This document shows positions 29,596-38,792 of a stretch of 64,000 bases of DNA, piece by piece. Below the pieces are notes generated by a model that ran no database searches, was not told the origin of the DNA, and saw only the letters and a list, made by a program, of their open reading frames with translations. A program made the translations under genes and the position numbers. Source of the DNA: an uncultured Craurococcus sp. (GTDB taxonomy: Bacteria; Pseudomonadota; Alphaproteobacteria; Acetobacterales; Acetobacteraceae). Position 1 is the stretch's first letter; each line of letters starts with the position of its first letter. The DNA is taken from NCBI GenBank assembly GCA_902805545.1, contig CADCTD010000185.1, positions 33,624-97,623 of the forward strand. The letters are read 5' to 3'.

Positions 29596-30204
29596 ATGGC
29601 ACAGGACGAAATGCGATACGGCCCGCTCACCGAGCGTTGCCTCCATCTTTGCATCGACATGCAGAACCTCTTCGCCGGGCAGACCGAGTGGCACACCCCC
29701 TGGATGCAGCGGGTGGCACCCATGGTGGAGCGGATCGCCGCGGCCCACCCGGAGCGCACCATCTTCACCCGCTTCATCCCCGCCGCCCGCCCCGGCGAGG
29801 GAACGGGCACCTGGCGGCGCTACTGGGAGCGCTGGCCGTCGATGACGCAGGAGCGGCTGCCCGAGGGCGCGCTGGAACTGCTGCCGCCGCTGCAGAAGCT
29901 CGTGCCGCCGGCGGAGCTCTTCGACAAGGCGGTCTATTCCCCATGGGTCTGCGGCACGCTGCACCCCAGGCTGCAGGAGCGGGGGATCGATACCCTGATC
30001 ATCAGCGGCGCGGAGACGGATGTCTGCGTCCTCGCCGCGGTGCTCGGCGCCGTCGATCTCGGCTACCGGGTGGTGGTGCCGACGGATGCGCTGTGCAGCT
30101 CCTCCGATCACACGCATGACGCACTGCTGGCCCTCTACAACGAACGCTACGGCCAGCAGGTCGAGGCGGTGACAACGGAGCTGATCCTGCAGGCGTGGCG
30201 CTAG
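29596..30204 (+). CDS. Isochorismatase-family cysteine hydrolase
   Basis: A 202-residue hydrolase with the catalytic triad Asp21 (LCIDMQNLF), Lys111 (FDKAVYSPW) and Cys144 (AETDVCVLA), preceded by a cis-peptide region SGAE. The family includes nicotinamidases, isochorismatases and ureidoacrylate hydrolases. Adjacency to nadE makes a nicotinamidase-like role tempting, but the metal-binding His/Asp set of nicotinamidase is not clear here. It starts 33 bp after nadE. Confidence 0.88.
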   Translation: MAQDEMRYGPLTERCLHLCIDMQNLFAGQTEWHTPWMQRVAPMVERIAAAHPERTIFTRFIPAARPGEGTGTWRRYWERWPSMTQERLPEGALELLPPLQKLVPPAELFDKAVYSPWVCGTLHPRLQERGIDTLIISGAETDVCVLAAVLGAVDLGYRVVVPTDALCSSSDHTHDALLALYNERYGQQVEAVTTELILQAWR

Positions 30205-30308
30205 GCGGGCACCTCCACGTCGAGCAGCGGCGCGTGCTGCCCATTGCCGACCCACCACTGCCGCGCGGCGCCGGCATTCTAAAGCCGCGCGGCGGCCGGT
30301 TGCCGTGG

Positions 30309-31172
30309 ATGGCAGCCGGCGGCCGGCGAGCGGCTGGCCGCCTTGCGCGGCCGCTGGCCGTGCTGGCGGCGCTGCTGCTCGGCGGATGCTCCGGGGCGGA
30401 TGTGCTGAACCGCCTCGCCTCCGGCCGCGGCGTCGCCGTCACCCGGGGCATCCCCTACGCCGCCCCCCTCGCGCTCGACCTCTATGAGCCGGAGGCCCCT
30501 GCCCCGGCGGCGCCGGTGCTCGTCTTCTTCCATGGCGGCGGCTGGGAGACCGGCGACCCAGCCGACTACCGCTTCCTCGGCACGACGCTGGCGCGGGAGG
30601 GGCTGCGGGTGGTCATCCCCGCCTACCGGCTCTGGCCGGCGGCGGGCTACCCGGCCTTCCTCGAGGACGGCGCCCAGGCCCTGCGCTGGGCGCGCGACCG
30701 CTGGCCGGGCGCGCCGCTGGTGCTGATGGGCCATTCGGCCGGCGCCTACATCGCCGCCATGCTGGCGCTCGACGGGCGCTGGCTCGGCGCGGTCGGGCTG
30801 CAGCCGGGGCGCGACCTGGCCGGGGCCATCGGCCTGTCCGGCCCCTACGACTTCCTGCCGTTGCGCAGCCGAGTGCTGCAAGGGATCTTCGGCCCGGAGC
30901 CGGGCTGGCGGGACACCCAGCCCATCGCCCATGTCACGTCCGGCGCGCCGCCCATGCTGCTGGCGACCGGCCTCGCCGACACCACCGTGCGCCCGGCCAA
31001 TACCACCCGTCTCGCCGCCGCCCTCCGCGCCGCGGGCAACCTGGTGGAGGAGCGCTACTACCCGCAGCTGGGCCATGTGATGACCATCGGGGCCTTCGCC
31101 GGCCTGCTGCAGCCGGTGGCACCGGTGCGGCGCGACGTGCTGGAATTCCTCGGGTGGCTTCAGGCGCCGTAG
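30309..31172 (+). CDS. Alpha/beta hydrolase lipoprotein (esterase)
   Basis: A 287-residue protein with a lipoprotein signal ending in LLLGGC. The oxyanion loop is FFHGGGWETGD, the nucleophile elbow GHSAG, and the catalytic Asp and His are probably in TGLADTTV and QLGHVMTI. It resembles carboxylesterases of the BD-FAE/HSL-like group. The ATG at 30309 was chosen because it gives a proper lipobox signal; longer frames overlap the preceding gene. The last 13 bp overlap the convergent GST gene. Confidence 0.83.
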   Translation: MAAGGRRAAGRLARPLAVLAALLLGGCSGADVLNRLASGRGVAVTRGIPYAAPLALDLYEPEAPAPAAPVLVFFHGGGWETGDPADYRFLGTTLAREGLRVVIPAYRLWPAAGYPAFLEDGAQALRWARDRWPGAPLVLMGHSAGAYIAAMLALDGRWLGAVGLQPGRDLAGAIGLSGPYDFLPLRSRVLQGIFGPEPGWRDTQPIAHVTSGAPPMLLATGLADTTVRPANTTRLAAALRAAGNLVEERYYPQLGHVMTIGAFAGLLQPVAPVRRDVLEFLGWLQAP

Positions 31173-31849
31173 GCCGGCACCTCGCGCGCCAGCCCGCCAT
31201 GCAGGTCGAGCATCCGCTCCTGCCAGTCATGCACCGCATCGCCGGCTTCCAGCAGCGGCAGCGGGCTGACGACGCGCGGCCACATCATGGTGCCGAAGAC
31301 GCAGTAGTCGCCGTAATCCGGCGCCGGCCCGCCGAGAAAGGGCTGGTGACGCAGCAGGTGCCGCAGCGGCAGCAGCAGGGCGCGGAATTCCGGCAGCCGC
31401 GCCTCGCGCCCCGCCGTCACCTCCGCGAGCGGCATGCCGAACCGCTTCTCCCGGCTTGCGACGAAATAGGCCCGGTCCTCCGCATCGAGGAGCGCCGGGA
31501 TGTCGGTGACGATCAGCCTCGCCAGCGCCGGGACCAGAACCGTATCCGACCAGGTGGCGAGGAATCGCTGCGCCGCGGGCGTGCCCTGGAACAGGTTCGG
31601 CGCCTCCGGGTAGCATTCCTCCAGATACTCGGCGATCGCCCAGCTATCGGCCACCGCCCTCGCCCCATCGACCAGCACCGGCACCTTGTCGGAGCCGGAG
31701 AAGCCGAGCGCCGCCGTCTCGGTGAAGCGCCAGGGCACCACCTCCGCCGCCAGCCCCTTATGGGCGAGGGCCATGCGGCTTCGCCAGCAATAGGGGCTGA
31801 AGCGGCGCGCCGGATCGGTGCCGCAGAGTTCAAACAGCTTGCGTGCCAT
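31160..31849 (-). CDS. Glutathione S-transferase family protein
   Basis: A 229-residue protein with a thioredoxin-like N-terminal domain (SPYCWRSRMALAHKGL; KVPVLVDG with cis-Pro; DSWAIAEYLEE) and an all-helical C-terminal domain. SPYCWR suggests a Ser or Cys catalytic residue, as in beta or omega-like classes. The substrate is unknown. Its 3' end overlaps the convergent esterase gene, and the anion permease gene ends 22 bp upstream of its start. Confidence 0.9.
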   Translation of the reverse strand: MARKLFELCGTDPARRFSPYCWRSRMALAHKGLAAEVVPWRFTETAALGFSGSDKVPVLVDGARAVADSWAIAEYLEECYPEAPNLFQGTPAAQRFLATWSDTVLVPALARLIVTDIPALLDAEDRAYFVASREKRFGMPLAEVTAGREARLPEFRALLLPLRHLLRHQPFLGGPAPDYGDYCVFGTMMWPRVVSPLPLLEAGDAVHDWQERMLDLHGGLAREVPAYGA

Positions 31850-31870
31850 GGTCCCCGGTCCCCCGATCGT

Positions 31871-33097
31871 TCAACGCAACCATAACCCGATCGCAAGCGT
31901 CGCCAAAGTCACTGGTATACCGGTCCGCGCATACCGCCAGAAGCCGATCTCCACCCCCTCCGCCGCCGCCCGCTGCGCGACGATGAGGTTGGCGACGGAG
32001 CCGACCAGCGTCAGGTTCCCCGCCATGGTGGAGGCCATGGCGACCAGCAGCCAGGCGCGCTGCGGGTCGGCCAGCGGCTCGATGAAGGGCTTCAGCACCA
32101 GCACGGCCGGGACATTGCTGACGAGGCTCGAGAGAAGGGTCGTGACCACGGTCAGCGAGAGCGCGTCGTCGAGGTGCAGCCGCGCGGCGGCGGCCAGCAC
32201 CTCCGGCGTCAGCATCGCGCGCTCCAGCCCCTCGACCACGACGAAGAGCCCGGCGAACATCGCCAGCAGTGGCCAGTCCACCTCGCGCCAGACCTTCTGC
32301 GGCTTCACCCGCCGCGTCAGCAGCAGCAACGCCCCGCCCAGCAGGCTGGCGAGCGCGACCGGCACGCCGGCGAGGAAGGCGGTGACGACGCCGAGCGCGA
32401 CGAGTGCGGATTTCAGCGCGAGCGGGCGGTGGATGCGCGGCAGCCGCACCGGCGCCGGCGGCCGCAGCCGCGCGACGAAGAACTCACCCGGATGCAGCAC
32501 CAGAATCAGCAGGAAGCAGGCGACGAGGCCGAGCGCCGCGACCGGTGCCAGCGCCACCGCGAACTCGCCCCAGGAGAGGCCCGAGAAGCCGCCGACGATC
32601 ATGTTCTGCGGGTTGCCGGTGATGGTCGCCGCACTGCCGATGTTCGCCGCCATGGCGACGGCCAGCAGGTAGGGCAGCGGATCCCGCCGCAGCTGCCGCG
32701 CGAGCGCCACGACCAACGGCGTGATGGCGAGGCAGACCGTGTCGTTCACCAGCACTGCCGATAGCCCGCCGCTCACCAGCACCACCGCGGCGAGCAGCGT
32801 CGCCGGGTGCCGGGCACGGGCCGCCGCCGTCACCGTCACCAGCCGGAAGAAGCCGGCGAGGCGGAGGTTGGCGACGAGCAGCATCATCCCGAGCAGCAGC
32901 GCGAGCGTGCCGAGATCGATTGCCTCGAAGGCCTGCTTCTCCGTCAGCGCGCCGCAGCCGACCATGAGCGTGCCGCCGAGCACCGCGGCGCCGGTGCGGT
33001 CGAGCCTGAGCCCCGGCACGCGGCCGACCGCCACCACCGCATAGGTGGCGAGGAAGACGAGGACGGCCGCGATGCGGCTGAGATCGGCGAGGCTCAT
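31871..33097 (-). CDS. SLC13/ArsB-type anion permease
   Basis: A 408-residue integral membrane protein with about ten to twelve hydrophobic helices. Ion-transporter superfamily signatures are present: LSAVLVNDTVCLAITPLVV and NIGSAATITGNPQNMIVGG, repeated in the second half as LVSNVPAVLVLKPFI and GNLTLVGSVANLIVA. The substrate could be citrate-like anions, sulfate or arsenite. Its start codon overlaps the stop of a small upstream ORF (ATGA). Confidence 0.9.
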   Translation of the reverse strand: MSLADLSRIAAVLVFLATYAVVAVGRVPGLRLDRTGAAVLGGTLMVGCGALTEKQAFEAIDLGTLALLLGMMLLVANLRLAGFFRLVTVTAAARARHPATLLAAVVLVSGGLSAVLVNDTVCLAITPLVVALARQLRRDPLPYLLAVAMAANIGSAATITGNPQNMIVGGFSGLSWGEFAVALAPVAALGLVACFLLILVLHPGEFFVARLRPPAPVRLPRIHRPLALKSALVALGVVTAFLAGVPVALASLLGGALLLLTRRVKPQKVWREVDWPLLAMFAGLFVVVEGLERAMLTPEVLAAAARLHLDDALSLTVVTTLLSSLVSNVPAVLVLKPFIEPLADPQRAWLLVAMASTMAGNLTLVGSVANLIVAQRAAAEGVEIGFWRYARTGIPVTLATLAIGLWLR

Positions 33098-33357
33098 CGG
33101 GCGGGGCTCGTCTCCGGCATCACCGACCGGAGGCTCAGCGGGCCCGGCGCCGCGACGGCCTCGAGGCCGCGTGCGGCCCCGTGGCCGATGGCGCCGGCCG
33201 GGATGGCGAGGGCGTTGCCGACGCTCGCTTGGTCCCGGCAATGGGCGGCGAGGCGGCGGATTGCCGGATATGGGCCGAGCCTATCGGGCAGGCCGGCGGG
33301 GCAGGCATCGAGCGTGTCGAGCGCCCGCTCCGGGCCCCGGCTTCCTGTCATCGGCAT
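33094..33357 (-). CDS. Small hypothetical ORF coupled to the permease
   Basis: An 87-residue frame (MPMTGSRGPERALDTLDACP...) whose stop overlaps the permease start by 4 bp, a typical coupling arrangement. It contains RRLAAHCRDQASVGNALAIPAGAIGHG and no signal peptide. No family was recognised. The reading frame could be chance in this GC-rich DNA; the overlap is the main argument for it. Confidence 0.4.
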   Translation of the reverse strand: MPMTGSRGPERALDTLDACPAGLPDRLGPYPAIRRLAAHCRDQASVGNALAIPAGAIGHGAARGLEAVAAPGPLSLRSVMPETSPAR

Positions 33358-33474
33358 CACGGTCCCAGTCTGACGAGCGGCGCCGGAAGGGCAACGAGGC
33401 GCCTCGGCTTCCGCAGCTTGCCGCGTCGCAACCTGGGCGCCCATAGTCCAGGGAACAGGGCGAGGAAACGGGCC

Positions 33475-34230
33475 ATGGCGAGGCTCCAGGGCAAGGTCGC
33501 CCTCATCACCGGCGCGGGCACCGGCATCGGCCGGGCCACGGCGGAGCTCTTCGCCCGCGAGGGCGCATGCGTGGCGATCGCCGAGATCGACGCCGCCTCG
33601 GGCGAGGAGACGGCGCAGCGCATCGCGGCCGCCGGGGGCGAAGCCATCGCCCTGCCCACCGACGTGCGGGAGGAGGCGCAGGTGCAGGCCGCGATCCAGC
33701 GCACCGTTCAGCATTGGGGGCGGCTCGACGTGCTGCACAACAATGCCGGCGGCTCGACGCTGGAGGACGGCCCGGTGACCGAGGCGCCGGTCGCCGAGTT
33801 CTGGCGCGCCATCACCCTCGACCTCTTCGGCACCTTCCTCGGCTGCCGCTTCGGCATCCCGGCGATCGCCGCCTCGGGCGGCGGGGCGGTGATCAACATG
33901 GCCTCCGTGGTGGCGCTGATGGGCTTCCCGGGGCGGGATTGCTACACCGCGGCCAAGGGCGGCGTCGCGGCGCTGACCCGCTCGCTCGCCGTCGAATACG
34001 CGGCGCAGCGCGTGCGGGTGAACGCCATCGCGCCCTGCGTCACGCTGACGCCCAGGGTCGAGCGGCTGCTGGCCGGCAATGCGGATGTCAGGCGGGTGGC
34101 GGAGGGGCACCTTCTCGGCCTCGGCCAGCCGATGGACATGGCGCATGCGGCGCTCTGGCTTGCCTCGGACGAGAGCCGGATCGTGACCGGCCAGGTGATT
34201 CCGGTCGACAGCGGGGCGGTGGCGGCATGA
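33475..34230 (+). CDS. SDR family oxidoreductase
   Basis: A 251-residue classical SDR: TGAGTGIG cofactor loop, NNAGG, Ser in NMASVVALMG, and active-site YTAAKGG. The C-terminus TGQVIPVDSGAVAA matches the family. The next gene overlaps by 4 bp, so it forms a pair with a beta-hydroxyacid dehydrogenase. The substrate is unknown. Confidence 0.9.
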   Translation: MARLQGKVALITGAGTGIGRATAELFAREGACVAIAEIDAASGEETAQRIAAAGGEAIALPTDVREEAQVQAAIQRTVQHWGRLDVLHNNAGGSTLEDGPVTEAPVAEFWRAITLDLFGTFLGCRFGIPAIAASGGGAVINMASVVALMGFPGRDCYTAAKGGVAALTRSLAVEYAAQRVRVNAIAPCVTLTPRVERLLAGNADVRRVAEGHLLGLGQPMDMAHAALWLASDESRIVTGQVIPVDSGAVAA

Positions 34231-35117
34231 CGGCGAAGCTTGGCTTCATCGGCCTCGGCCAGATGGGCGCGCCGATGGCGGCGCGGCTGCTTGGGCCGGA
34301 TGTGGCGCTGCATGTCTATGACCCGCGGCCGGAGGCGGTGGCGGCCTTCACGGCCCAGGGCGCCATCGGCTGCGCCAGCGCGCGTGCCGTCGCCGACGCG
34401 GCGGAGATCGTCTTCGCCTGCCTGCCGAACGGCCGCGTCAGCGAGGCGGTCGCGGACGAGGTCGCCGAGGGCGGCGCGGTGAGGCTCCATGCCGAGATGT
34501 CGACCATCGGCCGTGCGGCGGTCGAGGGCATCGCGGCGCGGCTCGCGGGACGCGGCATCGCGGTGGTGGATGCGCCGATCAGCGGCGGGCCCGCGGGCGC
34601 GCGGGCGGGGACGCTCGCCATGCTCGCCGCGGGCGCGCCGGAGGCGGTGGCGCGGCTCCGGCCCTGGCAGGAGCGGATCGGGCGCGCGGTCTTCGTCCTC
34701 GGCGAGAGGCCGGGGCAGGCGCAGGTGATGAAGCTCGTCAACAACCTGGTCTTCGCCGCCAACATGGTCGCCAGCTTCGAGGCGCTCGCCATGGGCGCCA
34801 AGGCGGGGCTCGATCCCGAGACCATGCTGGCGATGCTGAATGCCGGGACGGGACGCAGCATGGTGACGGAGCGCGTGGCGGAGGAGGTGCTGACGCGGCG
34901 CTTCGGCTTCGGCGCGGCGATCGCGGTGGTGGACAAGGATGTGACGCTCGGCCTCGCCGAGGCGGCCGCGCTCGACGTGCCGATGTGGGCGATCGAGCAG
35001 GCGGCGCGGGTCTGGCGCTTCGCCGCCGGGCATGGGATGGCGGGAGAGGACATCTCGGCGCTGGCCCGGCTTGTGGAGGGCTGGGCGGGGGCGGAGATCA
35101 GGGCACGGCAGGAGTGA
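34227..35117 (+). CDS. NAD(P)-dependent oxidoreductase, beta-hydroxyacid dehydrogenase family
   Basis: A 296-residue enzyme of the 3-hydroxyisobutyrate / tartronate semialdehyde reductase group. It has the Rossmann motif GFIGLGQMGAPMA, the substrate signature DAPISGGPAGARAG, and the catalytic Lys in MKLVNNLVFAANM. The start overlaps the SDR stop (ATGA), suggesting the two reduce or oxidise consecutive intermediates. The exact hydroxyacid is not known. Confidence 0.92.
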   Translation: MTAKLGFIGLGQMGAPMAARLLGPDVALHVYDPRPEAVAAFTAQGAIGCASARAVADAAEIVFACLPNGRVSEAVADEVAEGGAVRLHAEMSTIGRAAVEGIAARLAGRGIAVVDAPISGGPAGARAGTLAMLAAGAPEAVARLRPWQERIGRAVFVLGERPGQAQVMKLVNNLVFAANMVASFEALAMGAKAGLDPETMLAMLNAGTGRSMVTERVAEEVLTRRFGFGAAIAVVDKDVTLGLAEAAALDVPMWAIEQAARVWRFAAGHGMAGEDISALARLVEGWAGAEIRARQE

Positions 35118-35122
35118 GGCGG

Positions 35123-35362
35123 ATGGAGAAGATCCACTACAAGATCGTCCAGCACGATGGCGGCTGGGCCTACAAGCTCGGCGACGTCTTCTCGGAGGCC
35201 TTCCGCACGCATGACGCCGCGGTGCAGGCCGCGAAGCGCGTGGCGCGGGAGCAGCACGTGCCGGGCAACGACGCCTATATCGAATACCAGGACGAGAAGG
35301 GCGAATGGCACACCGAGTACTCGCCCGGCGGTGACCGGCCGGACGCGGATGTGACGGGCTAA
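35123..35362 (+). CDS. Small DUF2188-like protein
   Basis: A 79-residue soluble protein (MEKIHYKIVQHDGGWAYKLG) with the pattern of DUF2188: strand, GGWAYK, then a helix AAVQAAKRVAREQ and a final EYQDEKGEW strand. The ribosome binding site is GAGGCGG. It lies 5 bp after the dehydrogenase. Function is unknown; related proteins are short and often stress-linked. Confidence 0.7.
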   Translation: MEKIHYKIVQHDGGWAYKLGDVFSEAFRTHDAAVQAAKRVAREQHVPGNDAYIEYQDEKGEWHTEYSPGGDRPDADVTG

Positions 35363-35436
35363 AGCGGCTTCCGTTCCACCTGGCTCACGGAACGCGCTCC
35401 AGCCTGGTGTCCAACGGCGCGAATTACTCCGCTCAG
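35363..35436 (+). repeat. Palindromic intergenic repeat, copy D
   Basis: Starts directly after the DUF2188-like stop. A hairpin of TTCCGT and ACGGAA (35369-35392) is followed by CGCGCTCCAGCCTGGTGT, which matches copy A at 12391 with two mismatches, and by ATTACTCCGCTC near the end, like the ATTACGCTC of copy A. Confidence 0.55.
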
Positions 35437-35440
35437 GTGC

Positions 35441-35456
35441 CCCCGGCTGATCGGGG
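35441..35456. terminator. Short GC hairpin between convergent genes
   Basis: A CCCCG / CGGGG stem with a GCTGAT loop, just beyond the stop of the minus-strand glycosyltransferase and downstream of the plus-strand DUF2188-like gene. It may end transcription from both sides; there is no T-tract. Confidence 0.35.
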
Positions 35457-35462
35457 TCTACC

Positions 35463-36401
35463 CTAGGAGGCGACCAGCGCGGCGAGCGCCGCGCGCACCT
35501 CCGCCACCTCCAGCGCCGCGAGGCGCGGATGGCGGAGCACGGCGACGGCGCGGCCGCGCGGGGCGCAGAGGGCCGGGTCGCTCTCCGGGCCGAACAGCAC
35601 GAGGGTCGGGCAGCCGGCGGCGGCGGCGAGATGCGTCGGGCCGGTGTCGTTGCCGATGGCGAAGGCGGCGCGGCGGGCGACGGCGCCGAGGCCGGCGAGG
35701 CTGGTGCGGCCGGTCAGGTCCACCGTCGCCCCGGGCCGGGCGGCGGCGATGATGGCGGCCAGCGGCGCCTCCGCCGGGCCGCCGATGACGGCGACGGGCA
35801 GGTCCAGGCCGGCGGCGAGGGCGGCGAAGCGCTCGGCCGGCCAGCGCTTGCCCGGCCGGCCGGGCGAGGCACCGGGGACCAGCAGGGCGAAGCGCTCCGG
35901 CAGGCCGAGGCCGGCGATATCGTCGTCCAGCCAATCGAGGGCGGGCGCGGGAAACCCTGCGATGCCGGCCATCTCGAGCTGCTCGCGCTGGCGCTCGGCG
36001 GTGTGCATCAGGTCGCGCACCGGGTTGGCATGCGGGTGGCTGGCGCCGGGTGCGATGCCGGACCATTCGGCACCACGGCCGACCATCAGCCGGTAGCGGG
36101 AGGAGCGGGACGAGGTCTGCAGGTCATAGACGCGGGCGAAGCGCGCGGCGCGCAGGCGGCCGGCGAGGCGCCAGACGGCGGGAAGATCGGTCCAGGCGGG
36201 GCGGCCATCCTCCCAGATGCGGTCGAACCAGGGGCTGCGGCGCAGCAGCCCGGCATAGGGCGGCGTGGTGAGCAGGGTGACCTCGGCACCCGGGTGATGG
36301 GCGCGGATGGCGGCGAAGGGGCCGAAGGCCTGCACCACGTCGCCGAGCGCGGCGAGCTTGATGACGAGGATGCAGGTGCCTTCGGGAGGCGGGGCGCTCA
36401 T
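35463..36401 (-). CDS. Glycosyltransferase family 9 protein (heptosyltransferase-like)
   Basis: A 312-residue GT-B fold enzyme similar to ADP-heptose:LPS heptosyltransferases. It has LVIKLAALGDVVQAFGPFAAIR at the N-terminus, LVPGASPGRPGKRWPAERFAAL, and the donor-site motif AIGNDTGPTHLAAAAGCPTLVLFGPESDP. It likely adds a heptose or related sugar to a lipopolysaccharide core. The start overlaps the GT4 stop by 4 bp. Confidence 0.9.
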   Translation of the reverse strand: MSAPPPEGTCILVIKLAALGDVVQAFGPFAAIRAHHPGAEVTLLTTPPYAGLLRRSPWFDRIWEDGRPAWTDLPAVWRLAGRLRAARFARVYDLQTSSRSSRYRLMVGRGAEWSGIAPGASHPHANPVRDLMHTAERQREQLEMAGIAGFPAPALDWLDDDIAGLGLPERFALLVPGASPGRPGKRWPAERFAALAAGLDLPVAVIGGPAEAPLAAIIAAARPGATVDLTGRTSLAGLGAVARRAAFAIGNDTGPTHLAAAAGCPTLVLFGPESDPALCAPRGRAVAVLRHPRLAALEVAEVRAALAALVAS

Positions 36402-37513
36402 GCCAGCTCGCGGTAGACGGCGAGCGTCGCCTGCTGCATCGCCGCGGTGGTGTAGTGGGCGAGGACATGGGTGCGGGCAGCCTCCCCGATCGCGGCGCGG
36501 CGGGCGGGCGGCAGGCGAAGGGCGTGGTCGATGGCGCGGGCCAGCGTCTCCGGCTCGCCGGGGGGGACGCGCCAGCCGGTCTCGTTCTGCATCACCGTCT
36601 CGCGCGGGCCGCCGAGATCGGCGGCGATCACCGGGCGGCCCATGGCCTGGGCCTCGATCACGGTGCGGCCGAAGGCCTCGGGCTCGGTCGAGCAATGGAG
36701 GACGAGGTCGGCGAGGAGCAGGGCCGTCGGCATGTCATCGACATGGCCGACCATGCGGAGGCGGTCGCCGAGGCCGAGGCGGGCGGCCTCCGCCTCCAAC
36801 TCGCGGCGATAGCGGGGGCCGTCGCCGACCAGCACGGCGATGGCATCGCCCGGCAGCCGGGCCATGGCCTGGAGCAGCACCCCCTGCCCTTTCCAGCGCG
36901 TCAGCCGGCCAGGGAGCATGACGATGGGGCGGCCCTCCGGCAGCCGCCATGCGGCGCGGAGGACGGCGAGGCGCTCCGGCGGGACCAGGGCCGGGTCGAA
37001 GCGGCGGGGGTCGACGCCGCGGGGGATGATGCGGATGCGCGCCGGGTCGGTGCCGTGGCGCTCGCGGATATGGGCGGCGATGAAGTGGCTGATGGCGATC
37101 ACGCGCTCGCCGCGGGCCATGACCGAGTTGTAGAGGCGCTTGGCCGGGACGCCCTCGTTGTAGGTGCCGTGATAGGTGGTGACGAGCTGCGCCCCCATCC
37201 GCCGCGCCGCCAGCATCGCCGACCAGGCGGGGGCGCGTGAGCGGGCATGGATGATGCTGGCCCCCTCCTCCGCGGCCAGCCGGGCCAGGCTGGTGGCGTT
37301 GCGGATGATGCGCCAGGGCGCCTTGGTCCGCAGCGGCAGGGTGACGTGGGTGGCGCCCAGCCGCTCCAGCGGGTCGACCAGCGGGCCGCCGGCCGAGGCG
37401 ACCAGGGCGCGGCCGCCGGCGGCGATGATGGCCTCCGCGATCTCGAGCGTGCCGCGCTCCACCCCGCCGGCGACGAGGCTCGGCAGCACCTGCAGGACCG
37501 TCGGCGCGGTCAC
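36398..37513 (-). CDS. Glycosyltransferase family 4 protein
   Basis: A 371-residue GT-B enzyme. It has the N-terminal VLQVLPSLVAGGVERGTLE, the central MLPGRLTRWKGQGVLLQAM and the C-terminal EPEAFGRTVIEAQAMGRPVIA motif (EX7E). This fits a glycosyltransferase acting on LPS or exopolysaccharide. It is coupled by ATGA overlaps on both sides, to the Ldh-type dehydrogenase upstream and the GT9 gene downstream. Confidence 0.93.
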   Translation of the reverse strand: MTAPTVLQVLPSLVAGGVERGTLEIAEAIIAAGGRALVASAGGPLVDPLERLGATHVTLPLRTKAPWRIIRNATSLARLAAEEGASIIHARSRAPAWSAMLAARRMGAQLVTTYHGTYNEGVPAKRLYNSVMARGERVIAISHFIAAHIRERHGTDPARIRIIPRGVDPRRFDPALVPPERLAVLRAAWRLPEGRPIVMLPGRLTRWKGQGVLLQAMARLPGDAIAVLVGDGPRYRRELEAEAARLGLGDRLRMVGHVDDMPTALLLADLVLHCSTEPEAFGRTVIEAQAMGRPVIAADLGGPRETVMQNETGWRVPPGEPETLARAIDHALRLPPARRAAIGEAARTHVLAHYTTAAMQQATLAVYRELA

Positions 37514-38559
37514 GCGGCGATGGGGCTCGGCATGGGGAGGCCGGCGGCGGCGGCGCGGGCGGCGAGCGCCGGCGGGATGGTGGGGTGGAGGGCGACGCCT
37601 TCCGCCAGCGCCTGGGCGCGGCGCTGCCGGGCGCGCTCGCCGGGAAGGCGCGGCGCCTGGCCGCCGGCGGCAGGCGGATTGCCATGGACGGCCTCGGCGA
37701 TCCAGGCGCTCTCGCGGAGGAAGGCCGCCGTGCCGCCGAAGCGGGCGGGGTCGATCACCAGGACCAGGACATTGGCACCCCAGCCGGTCGGGGCATCGGC
37801 GCGGCCATGGCCGGCGAGACCCGAAGTCAGCGCCTCGACCAGCAGGCCGAGGCCGAAGCCCTTGTGGCCGGCGGCCATCCCGCCGAGCGGCAGCAGCGTG
37901 CCGCCCTGGAAGAAGGCTTCCGGATCATCGGTCGGCCGGCCTTCGGCGGTGAGCAGGGCATCGAAGGGGAAGCGGCTGCCCTCGGCGCGGCGGCGCGCGG
38001 TCATGGCGTTGGTGGTGATGGACATGGAGATGTCGATCATCACCGGGCCGTCGGGGCCGGGCCAGCCGGCGGCGAGCGGGTTCGGGGTGATGATCCGCTG
38101 CGTGCCGCCCCAGGGGGCGACCGAGGCGGTGGCGGGGTCGGAGGACCAGATCTGGGCGACCAGGCCGCGCTCGACCAGCCGCGGGAGATAAGCGGCGAGG
38201 CAGCCGATATGGTGGCAGCGGCGGATGGCGACGGCGGCGAGGCCGAACTCGCTGGCTCGCTCCGCAGCGAGGTCGCCGGCGCGGCGGACCAGCCAGGGGC
38301 CGGGCAGCTTGCCGCCGTCCCAGGTCTCGACGACGGGGGTGCCGGAGAGGAGCTGCGGCTCCCCCCTGCCCTGCATGTCGCCGCTGGCGAGGCCGTCGAG
38401 ATAGGGCGGCAGCAGGGCGAGGCCGTGGGTGTCATGGCCCATCAGGTCGCCCTCAACGAGTATCTCGGCGACGACCTGGGCCTTCTCGGTCTCCATGCCG
38501 CCGGCGCGGCAGAGGGCGGCGGCGAGGGTGGTGAGGTCGGTGGCGGCGTAGCGGGTCAT
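37510..38559 (-). CDS. Malate/L-lactate dehydrogenase family (Ldh2-type) oxidoreductase
   Basis: A 349-residue NAD(P)-dependent dehydrogenase of the YlbC/AllD/YiaK type. It has GHDTHGLALLPPYL at the N-terminus, RRCHHIGCLAAYL, TPNPLAAGWP and GGMAAGHKGFGLGLLVEAL. Substrates in the family include malate, ureidoglycolate, 2,3-diketogulonate and sulfolactate. It heads the three-gene run with two glycosyltransferases through a 4-bp overlap; the link may only be transcriptional. Confidence 0.9.
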   Translation of the reverse strand: MTRYAATDLTTLAAALCRAGGMETEKAQVVAEILVEGDLMGHDTHGLALLPPYLDGLASGDMQGRGEPQLLSGTPVVETWDGGKLPGPWLVRRAGDLAAERASEFGLAAVAIRRCHHIGCLAAYLPRLVERGLVAQIWSSDPATASVAPWGGTQRIITPNPLAAGWPGPDGPVMIDISMSITTNAMTARRRAEGSRFPFDALLTAEGRPTDDPEAFFQGGTLLPLGGMAAGHKGFGLGLLVEALTSGLAGHGRADAPTGWGANVLVLVIDPARFGGTAAFLRESAWIAEAVHGNPPAAGGQAPRLPGERARQRRAQALAEGVALHPTIPPALAARAAAAGLPMPSPIAA

Positions 38560-38792
38560 CGGGGCCTCGGCGCGGCGGAGGGGTGTTCCTCGGGCCGGCG
38601 AGGGGGGTCCGTCAAGGCTGGGGTGGGTGGTTCAAAGCCTCAAATCGCTGAGCCGACGCAGCGTTGATTTGGGTCCACAACAGAATGGCGATCGAGGATT
38701 GGAAGGATTGAGGCCGGTTGCCCCGGCCGCGGGCCATGACGATGGCTCTGACTCTTTTCCCATGCCACGGTGATCGACGGCCCGTCCGGCAC

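Noticed and set aside
38560..38792. Possible small gene or RNA between the Ldh-type gene and the MCP gene
   Set aside because: This 230-bp gap shows no supported frame or strong hairpin. It probably holds the promoter of the dehydrogenase-glycosyltransferase run and the 3' end of the MCP transcript.
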